This document shows positions 44,757 to 53,788 of a stretch of DNA of 64,000 nt, piece by piece. The first letter of the stretch is position 1. Each line of letters begins with the position of its first letter. Origin of the DNA: JAAZBA01 sp964461815 (GTDB lineage: Bacteria > Bacillota > Clostridia > Oscillospirales > QAMX01); the NCBI GenBank assembly GCA_964461815.1, contig CAYWVF010000002.1:62001-126000 (forward strand). Reading direction: 5' to 3'. The translations under genes and the position numbers were made by a program. The notes below the pieces were generated by a model, which saw only the letters and a list, made by a program, of their open reading frames with translations, was not told the origin of the DNA and ran no database searches.

Positions 44757-45396
44757 ATGCAGACTTCATTTTGAAAAAACAGGACCTGCGAAGTATATAT
44801 CTCATCTCGATCTAATGCAGGTGTTCCGCCGCTCGTTTGCACGTGCAAAGGTGCCGGTATCCTTTACTGAGGGCTTCAACCCTCACCCATATCTGTCGAT
44901 AGCAATGCCGCTGCCTACCTGCTTTGAGGGCTTGGCAGAGCTTCTGGATTTTGATCTTGAATGTGATAAGATACCAGAGAACATGCTTTTAGACTTGAAT
45001 AAGGCACTTCCCACAGGTATCAATGCGATAAGTATATTTCAGCGTGTACGTGCTCCGAAGTTTATCGAGTATGTAGCGTATGAAATACGTGCGTACGGAA
45101 AATTTGATGATGAAGCGGTACAGAAGCTGCTCGAGGGCGAGAACGTCATGATAATGAAGCGTTCCAAGAGCGGCGAAAGTGAGGTAGACGTTACGGCTTA
45201 TCTGAGCGGAGTGAAAACGGCTCCGATACAAAACGGTATACTGATCGAATGTCTGATGTCTGCCGGAAATATGAGCCTGAATCCCGAATATATAGTCAAG
45301 GCGATACAGAAATATCTCCCCGATTCGGATCTGAATTATGCTACATATAAGCGTACTGAGGTCTATGATAAGGATCTCAGACCGTTCAGATCGTAG
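44749..45396 (+). CDS. TIGR03936 / DUF2344 protein
   Basis: 215 residues from ATG 44749, preceded by GGAGGAGG. The longer frame upstream is inside the previous gene. It begins MLKCRLHFEKTGPAKYISHL and has RRSFARAKVPVSFTEGFNPHP and ISIAMPLPTCFEG-like LSIAMPLPTCFEGLAELLDF, the hallmark of DUF2344. It is the obligate partner of the upstream radical SAM protein. In many Firmicutes rng (RNase G) and rplU follow; here they do not. Confidence 0.92.
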   Translation: MLKCRLHFEKTGPAKYISHLDLMQVFRRSFARAKVPVSFTEGFNPHPYLSIAMPLPTCFEGLAELLDFDLECDKIPENMLLDLNKALPTGINAISIFQRVRAPKFIEYVAYEIRAYGKFDDEAVQKLLEGENVMIMKRSKSGESEVDVTAYLSGVKTAPIQNGILIECLMSAGNMSLNPEYIVKAIQKYLPDSDLNYATYKRTEVYDKDLRPFRS

Positions 45397-45403
45397 GATC
45401 GTT

Positions 45404-45446
45404 CTACGCAGCGTAGGTTGTCAAAATGTCTGCCTTGCGTTATAAT
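45404..45446 (+). promoter_or_regulatory. Promoter of the XRE gene with adjacent palindrome
   Basis: TTGTCA (45418-45423), 17 bp, TATAAT (45441-45446). A perfect 13-bp palindrome CTACGC-A-GCGTAG (45404-45416) ends one base before the -35, a plausible operator for autoregulation. Confidence 0.65.
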
Positions 45447-45468
45447 TTCGTCGTAAGGGAGGTACGTT

Positions 45469-46020
45469 ATGAATAATTATGTAACGGGAACGACGATCAA
45501 ACGTCTGCGTGAGAAAAGCTGCATGACACAAGCGGAGCTTGCCGAAAAAATAAACGTGAGCAGTAAGACTGTGTCAAAGTGGAAAACGGCAAAGGGGCTT
45601 CTCGATATTACCCTTATAGAGCCTCTGGCAGGAGCACTCGGAGTGTCTGTAATGGAGCTTATGTCGGGAAATACCGTTATAAATGGTAATGTTTCCACAA
45701 ATATGCTGAGGTCGGAGTTTTATGCTTGCTCTGTATGCGGTAATGTGATCCATGCCTGTGGATGTGCGGCAATAAGCTGCTGTGGGATAACACTTATGCC
45801 GTTGGAGGCTGAGATGTGTGATGATGAGCATTTTTTGACCGTAAGACATGATATGACGAAGCAGCATTACATATCCTTTATTGCTTTTCTTTCGGCTGAC
45901 AGATATCATATAGTAAAGCTTTATCCTGAGGGAAACGCACAGACACGTATGAATATTTGCGGCGGAGGCTATGTGTATTTTTACTGTAATAAGTATGGCT
46001 TGTTTAAAAAGAAAATATAA
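45469..46020 (+). CDS. XRE-type regulator fused to a desulfoferrodoxin/superoxide-reductase-like domain
   Basis: 183 residues. The N-terminal helix-turn-helix (about 5-62; MTQAELAEKINVSSKTVSKW) binds DNA. From residue about 85, FYACSVCGNVIHACGCAAISCCG resembles a desulforedoxin-type iron centre (CxxC...CC), followed by a superoxide-reductase-like beta domain with RHDMTKQHYISFIA (two His of the SOR pattern) and the end CNKYGLF. In the SOR pattern this end is C-N-x-H-G, so one expected His ligand is Tyr here. It is likely an iron-based redox sensor controlling its own promoter; targets are unknown. Confidence 0.85.
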   Translation: MNNYVTGTTIKRLREKSCMTQAELAEKINVSSKTVSKWKTAKGLLDITLIEPLAGALGVSVMELMSGNTVINGNVSTNMLRSEFYACSVCGNVIHACGCAAISCCGITLMPLEAEMCDDEHFLTVRHDMTKQHYISFIAFLSADRYHIVKLYPEGNAQTRMNICGGGYVYFYCNKYGLFKKKI

Positions 46021-46037
46021 AACAGTATTTTATATTA

Positions 46038-46068
46038 AAAAAGAGGAGTATATGATACTCCTCTTTTT
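46038..46068. terminator. Bidirectional terminator, XRE gene / arg operon
   Basis: Perfect 14-bp stem AAAAAGAGGAGTAT / ATACTCCTCTTTTT with a 3-nt loop. A-run and T-run on both sides fit termination from either strand. Confidence 0.92.
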
Positions 46069-46085
46069 GTATTCACTTAGAAAAA

Positions 46086-47021
46086 TTATAGAATAGCCGC
46101 ATCGGAGGACTTATTTCCCATGCACATGAGCATAACGGCTTTCTGTGCGTGGAGTCTGTTTTCAGCCTCCTCGAATATCTCCTTGGCATGTTCCTCAAAT
46201 ACATCGCCCATGATCTCTTCACCGCGATGTGCCGGCAGACAGTGGAGAACCATTACATCCTTGTTAGCTGCATCGCACAGCTCCTTCGTAATGCAGTAGC
46301 CTGCGAAATCCTTCTGACGCTTTGCAGCCTCGCCCTCTTGACCCATGCTTGCCCATACATCTGTATAGAGCACGTCGGCATCCTTGGCGGCAGCATAGAT
46401 GTCGCTTGTTACGCAGAGCTTATCACCGTACTGCTTTGCAAAATCAAGAACCTCGCTATCCGGACGATATGCATCGGGACAACCGATAGATACGGACATA
46501 CCTGTCTTAAGACCGCCTACGATAAGTGAGTTAGCCATGTTGTTACCGTCACCGATATAGCACATTTTCAGACCCTTGAGGTCACCCTTGAATTCACGGA
46601 TGGTCTGAAGATCAGCCATTACCTGGCAGGGATGGCAGAAGTCTGTGAGGCCGTTGATTATTGGGATGGAAGCGTACTGTGCAAGCTCCTCAACATCGGA
46701 CTGCTTAAATGTACGGATCATGATACCGTCAAGGAAGCGGGAGAGCACACGAGCTGTGTCGGGCAGAGGCTCACCACGACCGATCTGAAGATCACGTGGG
46801 CTGAGGAAGAGTGCCTGACCTCCGAGCTGGTACATACCGACCTCAAATGATACACGTGTACGTGTAGAGGATTTTTCGAATATCATACCAAGAGATTTTC
46901 CTGCAAGCGGAGCGGAGGAAATGCCACGCTTGAGGTCGAATTTGAGCTTATCGGCAGTATCAAGTATATCGTATAATTCCGTTCCCGTGAAATCGAGAAG
47001 CTTTAAGAAATCCTTTTTCAT
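46086..47021 (-). CDS. argF: Ornithine carbamoyltransferase
   Basis: 311 residues. It makes citrulline from ornithine and carbamoyl phosphate. Carbamoyl phosphate binding is in EKSSTRTRVSFEVGM, ornithine-site elements in INGLTDFCHPCQVMADLQTI and YIGDGNNMANSL, and VLHCLPAHRGEE carries the conserved Cys loop. Ribosome site AAGGAG. It is the last gene of the arginine operon, before a strong terminator. Confidence 0.98.
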   Translation of the reverse strand: MKKDFLKLLDFTGTELYDILDTADKLKFDLKRGISSAPLAGKSLGMIFEKSSTRTRVSFEVGMYQLGGQALFLSPRDLQIGRGEPLPDTARVLSRFLDGIMIRTFKQSDVEELAQYASIPIINGLTDFCHPCQVMADLQTIREFKGDLKGLKMCYIGDGNNMANSLIVGGLKTGMSVSIGCPDAYRPDSEVLDFAKQYGDKLCVTSDIYAAAKDADVLYTDVWASMGQEGEAAKRQKDFAGYCITKELCDAANKDVMVLHCLPAHRGEEIMGDVFEEHAKEIFEEAENRLHAQKAVMLMCMGNKSSDAAIL

Positions 47022-47039
47022 AATATATCTCCTTAATTG

Positions 47040-48236
47040 TTATTTTATTGCTGCTTTAAGAACCTTTTCGAATATTTCAAGACCTGCATCTATGTCGCAG
47101 TAGCTGATAGTCAGAGGAGGCAGGAATCTGAGTGCATCGCTGCCTGCGGTAATGGCAAGTAAGCCTGCTTCCGTCAGCTTCTTCGACAGCTCCTTGTGAG
47201 AATAGCCCTCTGCAAGCTGAATGCCCATCATAAGACCCATGCCACGTATAGCCTTTACAAACGGGATGTTCATGCTCTCGATCTTTTCCTTTATGTACTG
47301 CCCCTTTGCGGTAACGGATGCAAGGAAGCTGTCTTCAAGCACGATATCAAGCACAGCATTTGCACCTGCACATACGATGGGGTTTCCACCAAAGGTGCTG
47401 CCGTGAGTACCTGCCGTGAGAACACCTACACAGCGTTCGCCTACAGCTGCTGCACCGATAGGAAGACCGCCACCGAGACCCTTAGCCATCGTGACGATAT
47501 CGGGGCAGATACCGTAATGCTGATAAGCAAAGAATTTACCTGTACGTCCGATACCCGTCTGCACCTCGTCTACGATAAGCAGTATGTCTTTAGCCTGTAG
47601 AGTCTTAAGGAACTCCGCAAATTCAGCATCCATCGGGAGGACACCGCCCTCGCCTCGGATCACTTCAAACATTACAGCACATACGTCATCTGTAAGTGCA
47701 TCCTTCAGCTCCTCGACTGTAGGCTCGGTATATTTAAAGCCCTCGGTGAACGGCAGGAATGATGTGTGGAAATGATCCTGTCCTGTTGCGGCAAGCGTTG
47801 TGACCGTTCTGCCGTGGAATGACTGTCTGAGGGTGATGATCGTATTGCGACCCTGATTCGGATATTTGTCGTTTGAGTATTTCCTTGCGATCTTGATCGC
47901 AGCTTCATTAGCCTCTGCACCGGAATTTCCGAAGATCATCTGCTTCATTCCGGATGCTTCGCATACACGATGTGCAAGCGTGATGTACGGCTCAGTGTAG
48001 TAGTAGTTTGAAACGTGACCTACGTTTGAAGCCTGCTTTGTAATAGCACCGATCCAGGCAGGATTGGCATGACCGATACTCAATACACCGATACCGCTCA
48101 TGAAATCGATGTATTCCTTGCCGTCGCTGTCATAGAGCCTTGAGCCGGAGGCGTGATCGAAAACGATGGGGAAACGTCCGTAGGATTGTACGACATTTTC
48201 TTTGTCCATCTGAATAAGCTGTTCCTTATTGCTCAT
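47040..48236 (-). CDS. argD: Acetylornithine aminotransferase
   Basis: 398 residues from ATG 48236 (GAGGTATAAAATT before it); a TTG 5 codons upstream overlaps that ribosome site. Class III PLP aminotransferase: YIDFMSGIGVLSIGH, FGNSGAEANEAAIKIARKY, SFHGRT, LLIVDEVQTGIGRTGKFFAY, and the PLP Lys in TMAKGLGGGLPIGA. It converts N-acetylglutamate semialdehyde to N-acetylornithine. It sits 18 bp before argF and 11 bp after the NUDIX gene. Confidence 0.97.
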   Translation of the reverse strand: MSNKEQLIQMDKENVVQSYGRFPIVFDHASGSRLYDSDGKEYIDFMSGIGVLSIGHANPAWIGAITKQASNVGHVSNYYYTEPYITLAHRVCEASGMKQMIFGNSGAEANEAAIKIARKYSNDKYPNQGRNTIITLRQSFHGRTVTTLAATGQDHFHTSFLPFTEGFKYTEPTVEELKDALTDDVCAVMFEVIRGEGGVLPMDAEFAEFLKTLQAKDILLIVDEVQTGIGRTGKFFAYQHYGICPDIVTMAKGLGGGLPIGAAAVGERCVGVLTAGTHGSTFGGNPIVCAGANAVLDIVLEDSFLASVTAKGQYIKEKIESMNIPFVKAIRGMGLMMGIQLAEGYSHKELSKKLTEAGLLAITAGSDALRFLPPLTISYCDIDAGLEIFEKVLKAAIK

Positions 48237-48247
48237 AATTTTATACC

Positions 48248-48709
48248 TCAATTCTTTTTTAAACGTCTTTTTATTTCATCCAGTATACGCAGGTCAGCAG
48301 GATGAAAGTCTTCATACTGAGGAAGCTCGCTATACTTGAACCATCTGAGCTCAAGCACCTCCGAATCCTGTTTTTTCAGCTCACCACTCCATTCGGTGAC
48401 TAAATATACTACATTCACAAAGTAGCATTCATCACCGTTAGGGTATATATTGTGGACGTCTTCACCTGAAAATACGTTGAAAAGCTCATATTTTGTAGGC
48501 TTTAAGCCGCATTCCTCGAAAACCTCACGGCACATGGCTTCCTCTGTAGATTCACGTATCTCAACACAGCCGCCGTTGATCGTCCATTTGCCGTTATCGG
48601 CTCTGCGCTGTAAAAGCACCTCGTCATCACGTATGATGACTGCGCCCGCACCGACGAGCAGCAGCGGACGATGCCCGACCAGCGCACGGAGCTCCTTAAT
48701 GTAATCCAT
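48248..48709 (-). CDS. NUDIX hydrolase
   Basis: 153 residues. The Nudix box is GGCVEIRESTEEAMCREVFEECGL (GX5EX7REUXEEXGU pattern), at about residues 46-69. Stretches such as VLLQRRADNGKWTINGG suggest a nucleoside-diphosphate or housekeeping substrate. Position inside the arginine operon (8 bp after the PL22-like gene, 11 bp before argD) gives no obvious metabolic link. Confidence 0.93.
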   Translation of the reverse strand: MDYIKELRALVGHRPLLLVGAGAVIIRDDEVLLQRRADNGKWTINGGCVEIRESTEEAMCREVFEECGLKPTKYELFNVFSGEDVHNIYPNGDECYFVNVVYLVTEWSGELKKQDSEVLELRWFKYSELPQYEDFHPADLRILDEIKRRLKKN

Positions 48710-48717
48710 ATCTTCTC

Positions 48718-49866
48718 CTATCTCGTTAATTCCGTAAGCTCATCAACAATGGCGATCGCAAGATCGGCACCGCCGAGCTCGGAGGTTGTGAATACTATGT
48801 ACTTTTCGTTTTCCGTGAAGCGTGGGTGAGGATCGATATGGTAGCTGTTTTGGTTTTCCGGTGTATGACCGTTATTTGGCATTTCGGTTACGATGGTGAT
48901 CTCTTTTTCCGTCTCATGGTTATAGAAGCGTACAGCTGCCGGGCAGCCTCTGAACCATTCGCCGCCGAACCTGTCGAGCACCTTCTCGTCATAGACGTAG
49001 AGTCTTTCATCAGCTGTAGTATGTGCATGCCACGGATAGCATGGGTGGATGCAGCAGTGCTCACCTGTTTCTATATTGTAGCGCTGAATACCGAGATCGT
49101 TTACGTAGTAGACCTTTTTACCATCGGCACTCCACCACTCATGAGTTGCATAATTATCACGCGGAGGGATATTTATACGTGTGCCGTCAGGCTTGCCCAG
49201 CCACAGACGAAGGTAAGTACCATTTTCATCATGGGGAATGCCGTAGTTAACGCCTGTTTCACGGTCGGTGTAGAATTCATATGCGAAAAGCACGAGGTCA
49301 TCGTCACATGGGTTTATCTGTGCATGATTCAAGCACTGCTTATTATCAAACCAGTGAGTATACTCACCTGTTTCAGAATCAAGAGTGCCGAAAAAGAAGT
49401 TGTTCGTCTGATCCTGACCGTCGATGAAGAAGGTCTTCTTGTCGGAAAGTCTTGTCAGATGTGTACAGAGCTTATATATCGATCCGGTACGAGCTACAGC
49501 TGCAAGTCTCTGTACGCATTTATCTTTCCCGACCTCTCTTTTGTACAATACATTTTCGCACGTAAAATATACGGTGCCTGTATCGGGATCAACAAACGGC
49601 GAGGATGAACTCGACAGAGTGTCATAGCATACGACGAGCTCATCTGCTTCGAAGTCGATATAAGCAAGCTGTCTTGTACCGTTTTCAAAGCATGGAGGCG
49701 TGCAGGTGAGAAGCCACAGGTATCTTCCGTCACGTGTCATGGAATTGTTGACAAAGTAGAAGCCCTGCTGATATGCTGCCGCACGCTTTGTCAATACATA
49801 ATACGGAACTCCCGTTACCGGGTCTGATACACGTGTAAAAAGTGATGACGTTTGTGGAGTTTTCAT
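48718..49866 (-). CDS. Oligogalacturonate lyase-like protein (PL22 type)
   Basis: 382 residues, predicted seven-bladed beta-propeller, no signal peptide, so cytosolic. Metal-site signatures of PL22 are visible: CLNHAQINPCDDDLVLFAYE, ATHEWWSADGKKVYYVN, HAHTTADERL, and NQNSYHIDPHPRF near the C-terminus. It would split unsaturated digalacturonate from pectin breakdown. No other pectin gene is near, and it lies among arginine genes, which is odd. A non-lyase propeller is the alternative. Confidence 0.82.
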   Translation of the reverse strand: MKTPQTSSLFTRVSDPVTGVPYYVLTKRAAAYQQGFYFVNNSMTRDGRYLWLLTCTPPCFENGTRQLAYIDFEADELVVCYDTLSSSSSPFVDPDTGTVYFTCENVLYKREVGKDKCVQRLAAVARTGSIYKLCTHLTRLSDKKTFFIDGQDQTNNFFFGTLDSETGEYTHWFDNKQCLNHAQINPCDDDLVLFAYEFYTDRETGVNYGIPHDENGTYLRLWLGKPDGTRINIPPRDNYATHEWWSADGKKVYYVNDLGIQRYNIETGEHCCIHPCYPWHAHTTADERLYVYDEKVLDRFGGEWFRGCPAAVRFYNHETEKEITIVTEMPNNGHTPENQNSYHIDPHPRFTENEKYIVFTTSELGGADLAIAIVDELTELTR

Positions 49867-49925
49867 ATTTACAAATCCTATCCGAAAAGCTCGACTTTCT
49901 TTTAATGCTTGTATATACTTATATT

Positions 49926-50687
49926 TTAATCGTATTTTTCTGAAAATTCAAGCTTTAATTGCTCAAAAAGCTGTTTTGCATATGAGATGTTCGATGCAAT
50001 ATCATCTATGGAGGAGAATCGGTATAATCGTTCGAGCTTCTCGACAAGCTCGGAGGGTAAATGACGTGAAATATGCGTCGTACCGTATTCGCAGTGCCTC
50101 GGAGTGTATATCGCACGTGCAAGACAGATGAGCGGCTCGCATACATACTCAATATAATGAGCTGCAAGCTCGATATATTCACCTCTGTGGATATATTTCT
50201 CCGCACGTGAGAGCTGAGAAAACGCAAGCACGGCATCCTCGTAAATAGAGCTCAGGGAAGCTGCATTCGGCTTAGTCTCCGGCAGTATGGTAACAAGCTC
50301 ACACTTATCGAAAAGCACCTCGGGAAGCTCCGCTATGTCGTTTTCAACATAGGTAGCTCCCTTGCTTCCACGTGAATGGCTCTGAACGCAAATATCGATA
50401 AGCCAGTAGGGTGATGTGTCCTTGATATGCAGCACATGATGAAATATCTGAGGGTGAGGATGATGCTTGTCGGCAAAAAAGTCTATCTCGCCGAGCTTTG
50501 ACAGCTCGTCCTTACATTTTGTGAGCATAGCCTCCTCGTGACCGTCCTCGACATCAAGCCAGAGATCGACATCCGAATATTCGTCCGCACAGCCTAAGCC
50601 GTCTGCACCCTCAAGCCACATCGCATAGACGAGAGGATCATCCTTCATTGCAAGATGAATATGATCAATGATATCACGTCTGGTCAT
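49926..50687 (-). CDS. Nucleotidyltransferase domain protein
   Basis: 253 residues. The N-terminal nucleotidyltransferase core has EGADGLGCADEYSDVDLWLD (G-x-D-x-D pattern of the pol-beta fold), with a later Asp in PYWLIDICVQ. The C-terminal half is helical, like aminoglycoside adenylyltransferases or minimal NTs. The substrate is unknown. Its ATG overlaps the argB stop by one base (TAATG), so it is translationally coupled to argB, although no role in arginine synthesis is known for this family. Confidence 0.82.
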   Translation of the reverse strand: MTRRDIIDHIHLAMKDDPLVYAMWLEGADGLGCADEYSDVDLWLDVEDGHEEAMLTKCKDELSKLGEIDFFADKHHPHPQIFHHVLHIKDTSPYWLIDICVQSHSRGSKGATYVENDIAELPEVLFDKCELVTILPETKPNAASLSSIYEDAVLAFSQLSRAEKYIHRGEYIELAAHYIEYVCEPLICLARAIYTPRHCEYGTTHISRHLPSELVEKLERLYRFSSIDDIASNISYAKQLFEQLKLEFSEKYD

Positions 50688-51565
50688 TACTTCACCATCA
50701 TCGTACCGACGCCCTCGTCGGAAAGTATCTCAATAAGGATAGAGTGATCAACACGACCATCCTGAATGTTAGCCTTGGAAACACCGTGAGTCATAACATC
50801 GAGACAGCAGTTTACCTTCGGGATCATGCCGCCGCTTACGATACCATCGGAAATGAGAGACGGGATATCATTGATGTTGACCTCACGGATAAGCGTAGAC
50901 TCGTCCTTCGGGTCACGAAGAATACCGCGGACGTCTGTCAGAAGTATGTACTTTTCTGCTTTTAGTGCGATAGCCAGCTTTGCCGCTGCGATATCGGCAT
51001 TTACATTATACATGCAGTCCTCGTCGGTACCGTATGCCACGGTGGAAACTACAGGTATATAGCCCTTTTCAATAGTGTCGATAACGATCGTAGGATCAAC
51101 GCTCTCGACGTCGCCGACGTAGCCGTAATCTACTCCGTCCTCGATCAGACGCTTTGCCTTGAACAGACCGCCGCCGTCGATACCCGACAGTCCCACAGCC
51201 TTGCCACCCTTGCGGTTGATGAGTGCAACGAGATCCTTATTTACCTTGCCTGCCAGTACCATCTGAACGATATCCATCGTTTCGGCATCGGTGTAGCGCA
51301 GACCGTTTACAAAGGTAGATACCTTACCGATCTTTTTGAGCATGGAGCTGATCTCGGGACCGCCGCCGTGAACGAGCACAACGTTGATGCCGACGAGCTT
51401 GAGAAGTATAATATCGCTGATGACGCTGTTTTTGAGCTGTTCATTTATCATTGCATTGCCGCCGTACTTGACGACTACAGTCTTTCCCGAGTATTTCTGA
51501 ATATACGGCAGTGCTTCAACAAGCACTTGCGCCTTATGGACATCTGTGATTCCGAATTCTGACAT
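50687..51565 (-). CDS. argB: N-acetylglutamate kinase
   Basis: 292 residues. ATP-dependent phosphorylation of N-acetylglutamate. Motifs are VVKYGGNAM, VLVHGGGPEIS, GLSGIDGGG, YNVNADIAAAKLAIAL and ILLTDVRGI. The ATG has no near ribosome site. AAGGAAAG lies about 31 nt upstream with the perfect 18-bp palindrome ATGCTTTTATAAAAGCAT between (51576-51593). Confidence 0.98.
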   Translation of the reverse strand: MSEFGITDVHKAQVLVEALPYIQKYSGKTVVVKYGGNAMINEQLKNSVISDIILLKLVGINVVLVHGGGPEISSMLKKIGKVSTFVNGLRYTDAETMDIVQMVLAGKVNKDLVALINRKGGKAVGLSGIDGGGLFKAKRLIEDGVDYGYVGDVESVDPTIVIDTIEKGYIPVVSTVAYGTDEDCMYNVNADIAAAKLAIALKAEKYILLTDVRGILRDPKDESTLIREVNINDIPSLISDGIVSGGMIPKVNCCLDVMTHGVSKANIQDGRVDHSILIEILSDEGVGTMMVK

Positions 51566-51636
51566 ATTTACAGTAATGCTTTTATAAAAGCATCTTTCCT
51601 TTCTATAGAAATCGAGTATTATCTGTAATTGAGGTA

Positions 51637-52863
51637 TTATGTTCTGTAGTCACCGTTGATCTTTACATAATCATATGTAAGGTCGCAGCCCCAAACCGTT
51701 GCGGAGGCGTCGCCCTCCTTGAGCTGTATGTCGATCGTGACCTCGTTTTCCGATAAAACCTTTTTAGCAAGCTCCTCATCAAATGCAAGACCAAGACCGT
51801 CCTTGCATACAGTGATGCTGCCTGCGTTTGAAATATATGAAACATCGACAGCTGTAGTGTCAAAGTCCTCACCGGAGTAACCCATAGCACATACGATCCT
51901 GCCTACGTTGGCATCGGCGCCGAACATCGCAGCCTTTACGAGAGATGAGCATATAACGGACTTCGCAAGTGTCTCAGCCTTATCCTCAGTCTCAACACCG
52001 GAGATAGTACAGGTTACGAGCTTTGTAGCGCCCTCACCGTCAGCTGCAATAGCACGTGCCAGATGGAGCAGTACCTCGTGCAGTCCGGCAAAGAATGCTT
52101 TGAAGCTGTCACACTCACTCGTTATCTCTTTATTACCGGCAAGACCGGAGGCAAGCACGATACATGTGTCATTTGTTGAGGTATCACCGTCAACACTTAC
52201 ACGGTTGAAGGTAGTTCTGACGCATTCCTTAAGTGCGAGAGACAGCATATCGGAGCTTATACATGCATCGGTTGTAATGAATGCAAGCATCGTTCCCATA
52301 TTCGGATGTATCATACCCGAGCCCTTGCATATACCGCCGATCTTTATCTCCTTATCACCGATCATTACCGATACGGCGATCTCCTTACGGACTGTATCTG
52401 TTGTCATGATAGCCTCAGCCATGTCGATGCTGGACTGATCCTTATTGTCGAGAAGCTTTACCGCTTCCGGAACACCTGCTTCAATAGCCTCAACATTGAG
52501 TCTCTGACCGATAACGCCGGTGGAGCATACGAGTACATCTTCCTCATTGACTCCCGTAGCCTTTGAAACAGCCTTTGCCATTCTCAGCGCATTTTCATAA
52601 CCGTCGGTCGCACATGCATTCGCATTGCCCGAGTTACAGATGATAGCCTGAGCACGGCCGTTTTCGATGTGATCCATATCGAGGTAGACAGGAGCCGCCT
52701 TGACCTTGTTGAGTGTGAAGGTAGCGGCAGCGGAGCATACGTTGTCGGCTAAGATGATACCGACATCACGCTTTGTGCGATTCTTTCTTACGCCACAGTG
52801 AATACCAGAGGCTTTAAAGCCCTTTGCGGCAACAACACCGCCGTTTATTTTTTTGATTTCCAT
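51637..52863 (-). CDS. argJ: Bifunctional ornithine acetyltransferase/N-acetylglutamate synthase
   Basis: 408 residues. It recycles acetyl between N-acetylornithine and glutamate. The autoprocessing site is in KGSGMIHPNMGTMLAFITTD; cleavage before Thr would give alpha and beta chains. Ends with WGCDLTYDYVKINGDYRT, typical for ArgJ. Ribosome site GAGGATCG. It lies 10 bp after argC and 71 bp before argB. Confidence 0.98.
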   Translation of the reverse strand: MEIKKINGGVVAAKGFKASGIHCGVRKNRTKRDVGIILADNVCSAAATFTLNKVKAAPVYLDMDHIENGRAQAIICNSGNANACATDGYENALRMAKAVSKATGVNEEDVLVCSTGVIGQRLNVEAIEAGVPEAVKLLDNKDQSSIDMAEAIMTTDTVRKEIAVSVMIGDKEIKIGGICKGSGMIHPNMGTMLAFITTDACISSDMLSLALKECVRTTFNRVSVDGDTSTNDTCIVLASGLAGNKEITSECDSFKAFFAGLHEVLLHLARAIAADGEGATKLVTCTISGVETEDKAETLAKSVICSSLVKAAMFGADANVGRIVCAMGYSGEDFDTTAVDVSYISNAGSITVCKDGLGLAFDEELAKKVLSENEVTIDIQLKEGDASATVWGCDLTYDYVKINGDYRT

Positions 52864-52873
52864 AGTACGATCC

Positions 52874-53788
52874 TCATTCCTGTTCTATAATCATTTTCAT
52901 ACATTGTACGGCGGCACCGCTGGCACCCTTGCCGAGGTTGTCAAAGCGTGAGGTGAGTAATATACGATCGTCATTGCCTGTGACGTAGATCTCCATATCG
53001 TCACGACCTGCCATCGTGGAAGCGTCAAGCAGATTAGGCGCAGCATCAAAGTCCATTACCTTTACTGCCGCTGCATCCTTATAGTGCTCTCTCATGCGCT
53101 CCCAGACATCCTTTACGCCTATATTGCCGTTAAGAAGTCTTGTATGCAGAGGTACGGAAACTGCCATACCGGCATAGAAATTCGATACGATGGGGCTGAA
53201 GGTGGGCTCAAAATCGAGACCGCAGATATATTTCATTTCCGGCAGATGCTTGTGAGATTGACCGAGCGCATACTGACGGGGACTGTCATATCCCGGCTTC
53301 AGCGGTTCTTCTCTGTAGTCTGCGATCATTTTCTTGCCGCCGCCGGAGTAGCCTGTTACGGAGTAGCAGGAAAGAGGATAGTCGGTAGGGATTATACCGC
53401 ACTTAACTAAAGGATATACAAGTGATATAAAGCCGGAGGCGTGGCAGCCCGGATTTGCGATACGCTTCGATTTTTTGATAGCCTCAGCTTGTTCCTTTGA
53501 TAACTCGGGAAAGCCGTATGTCCATGAAGGATCTGTACGATGAGCTGTGGAGGCATCAATAATTACCGTGCTGTCATTTTCACAGAGCGCAGCTGATTCC
53601 TTTGCCGCTGCATCGGGAAGACAGAGAAAAACGATATCAGCACTGTTTATGAGTCTTTTACGCTCGGAAACGTCCTTTCTGAGTGCTTCATCGATGGTTA
53701 TCAGCTCGATGTTGTCCATTTTTTCGAGTCTTTCCACGATCTGAAGACCTGTTGTACCCTCACGGCCGTCAATGAATACCTTTTTCAT
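52874..53788 (-). CDS. argC: N-acetyl-gamma-glutamyl-phosphate reductase, short type 2
   Basis: 304 residues, shorter than the common 345-residue form and matching the type-2 ArgC group. NAD(P) fold FIDGREGTTGLQIVERL, catalytic Cys in ANPGCHASGF, and SVTGYSGGGKKMI. It reduces acetylglutamyl phosphate. The start (GGAGGAA before it) lies inside the last 20 bp of argH. Confidence 0.97.
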   Translation of the reverse strand: MKKVFIDGREGTTGLQIVERLEKMDNIELITIDEALRKDVSERKRLINSADIVFLCLPDAAAKESAALCENDSTVIIDASTAHRTDPSWTYGFPELSKEQAEAIKKSKRIANPGCHASGFISLVYPLVKCGIIPTDYPLSCYSVTGYSGGGKKMIADYREEPLKPGYDSPRQYALGQSHKHLPEMKYICGLDFEPTFSPIVSNFYAGMAVSVPLHTRLLNGNIGVKDVWERMREHYKDAAAVKVMDFDAAPNLLDASTMAGRDDMEIYVTGNDDRILLTSRFDNLGKGASGAAVQCMKMIIEQE

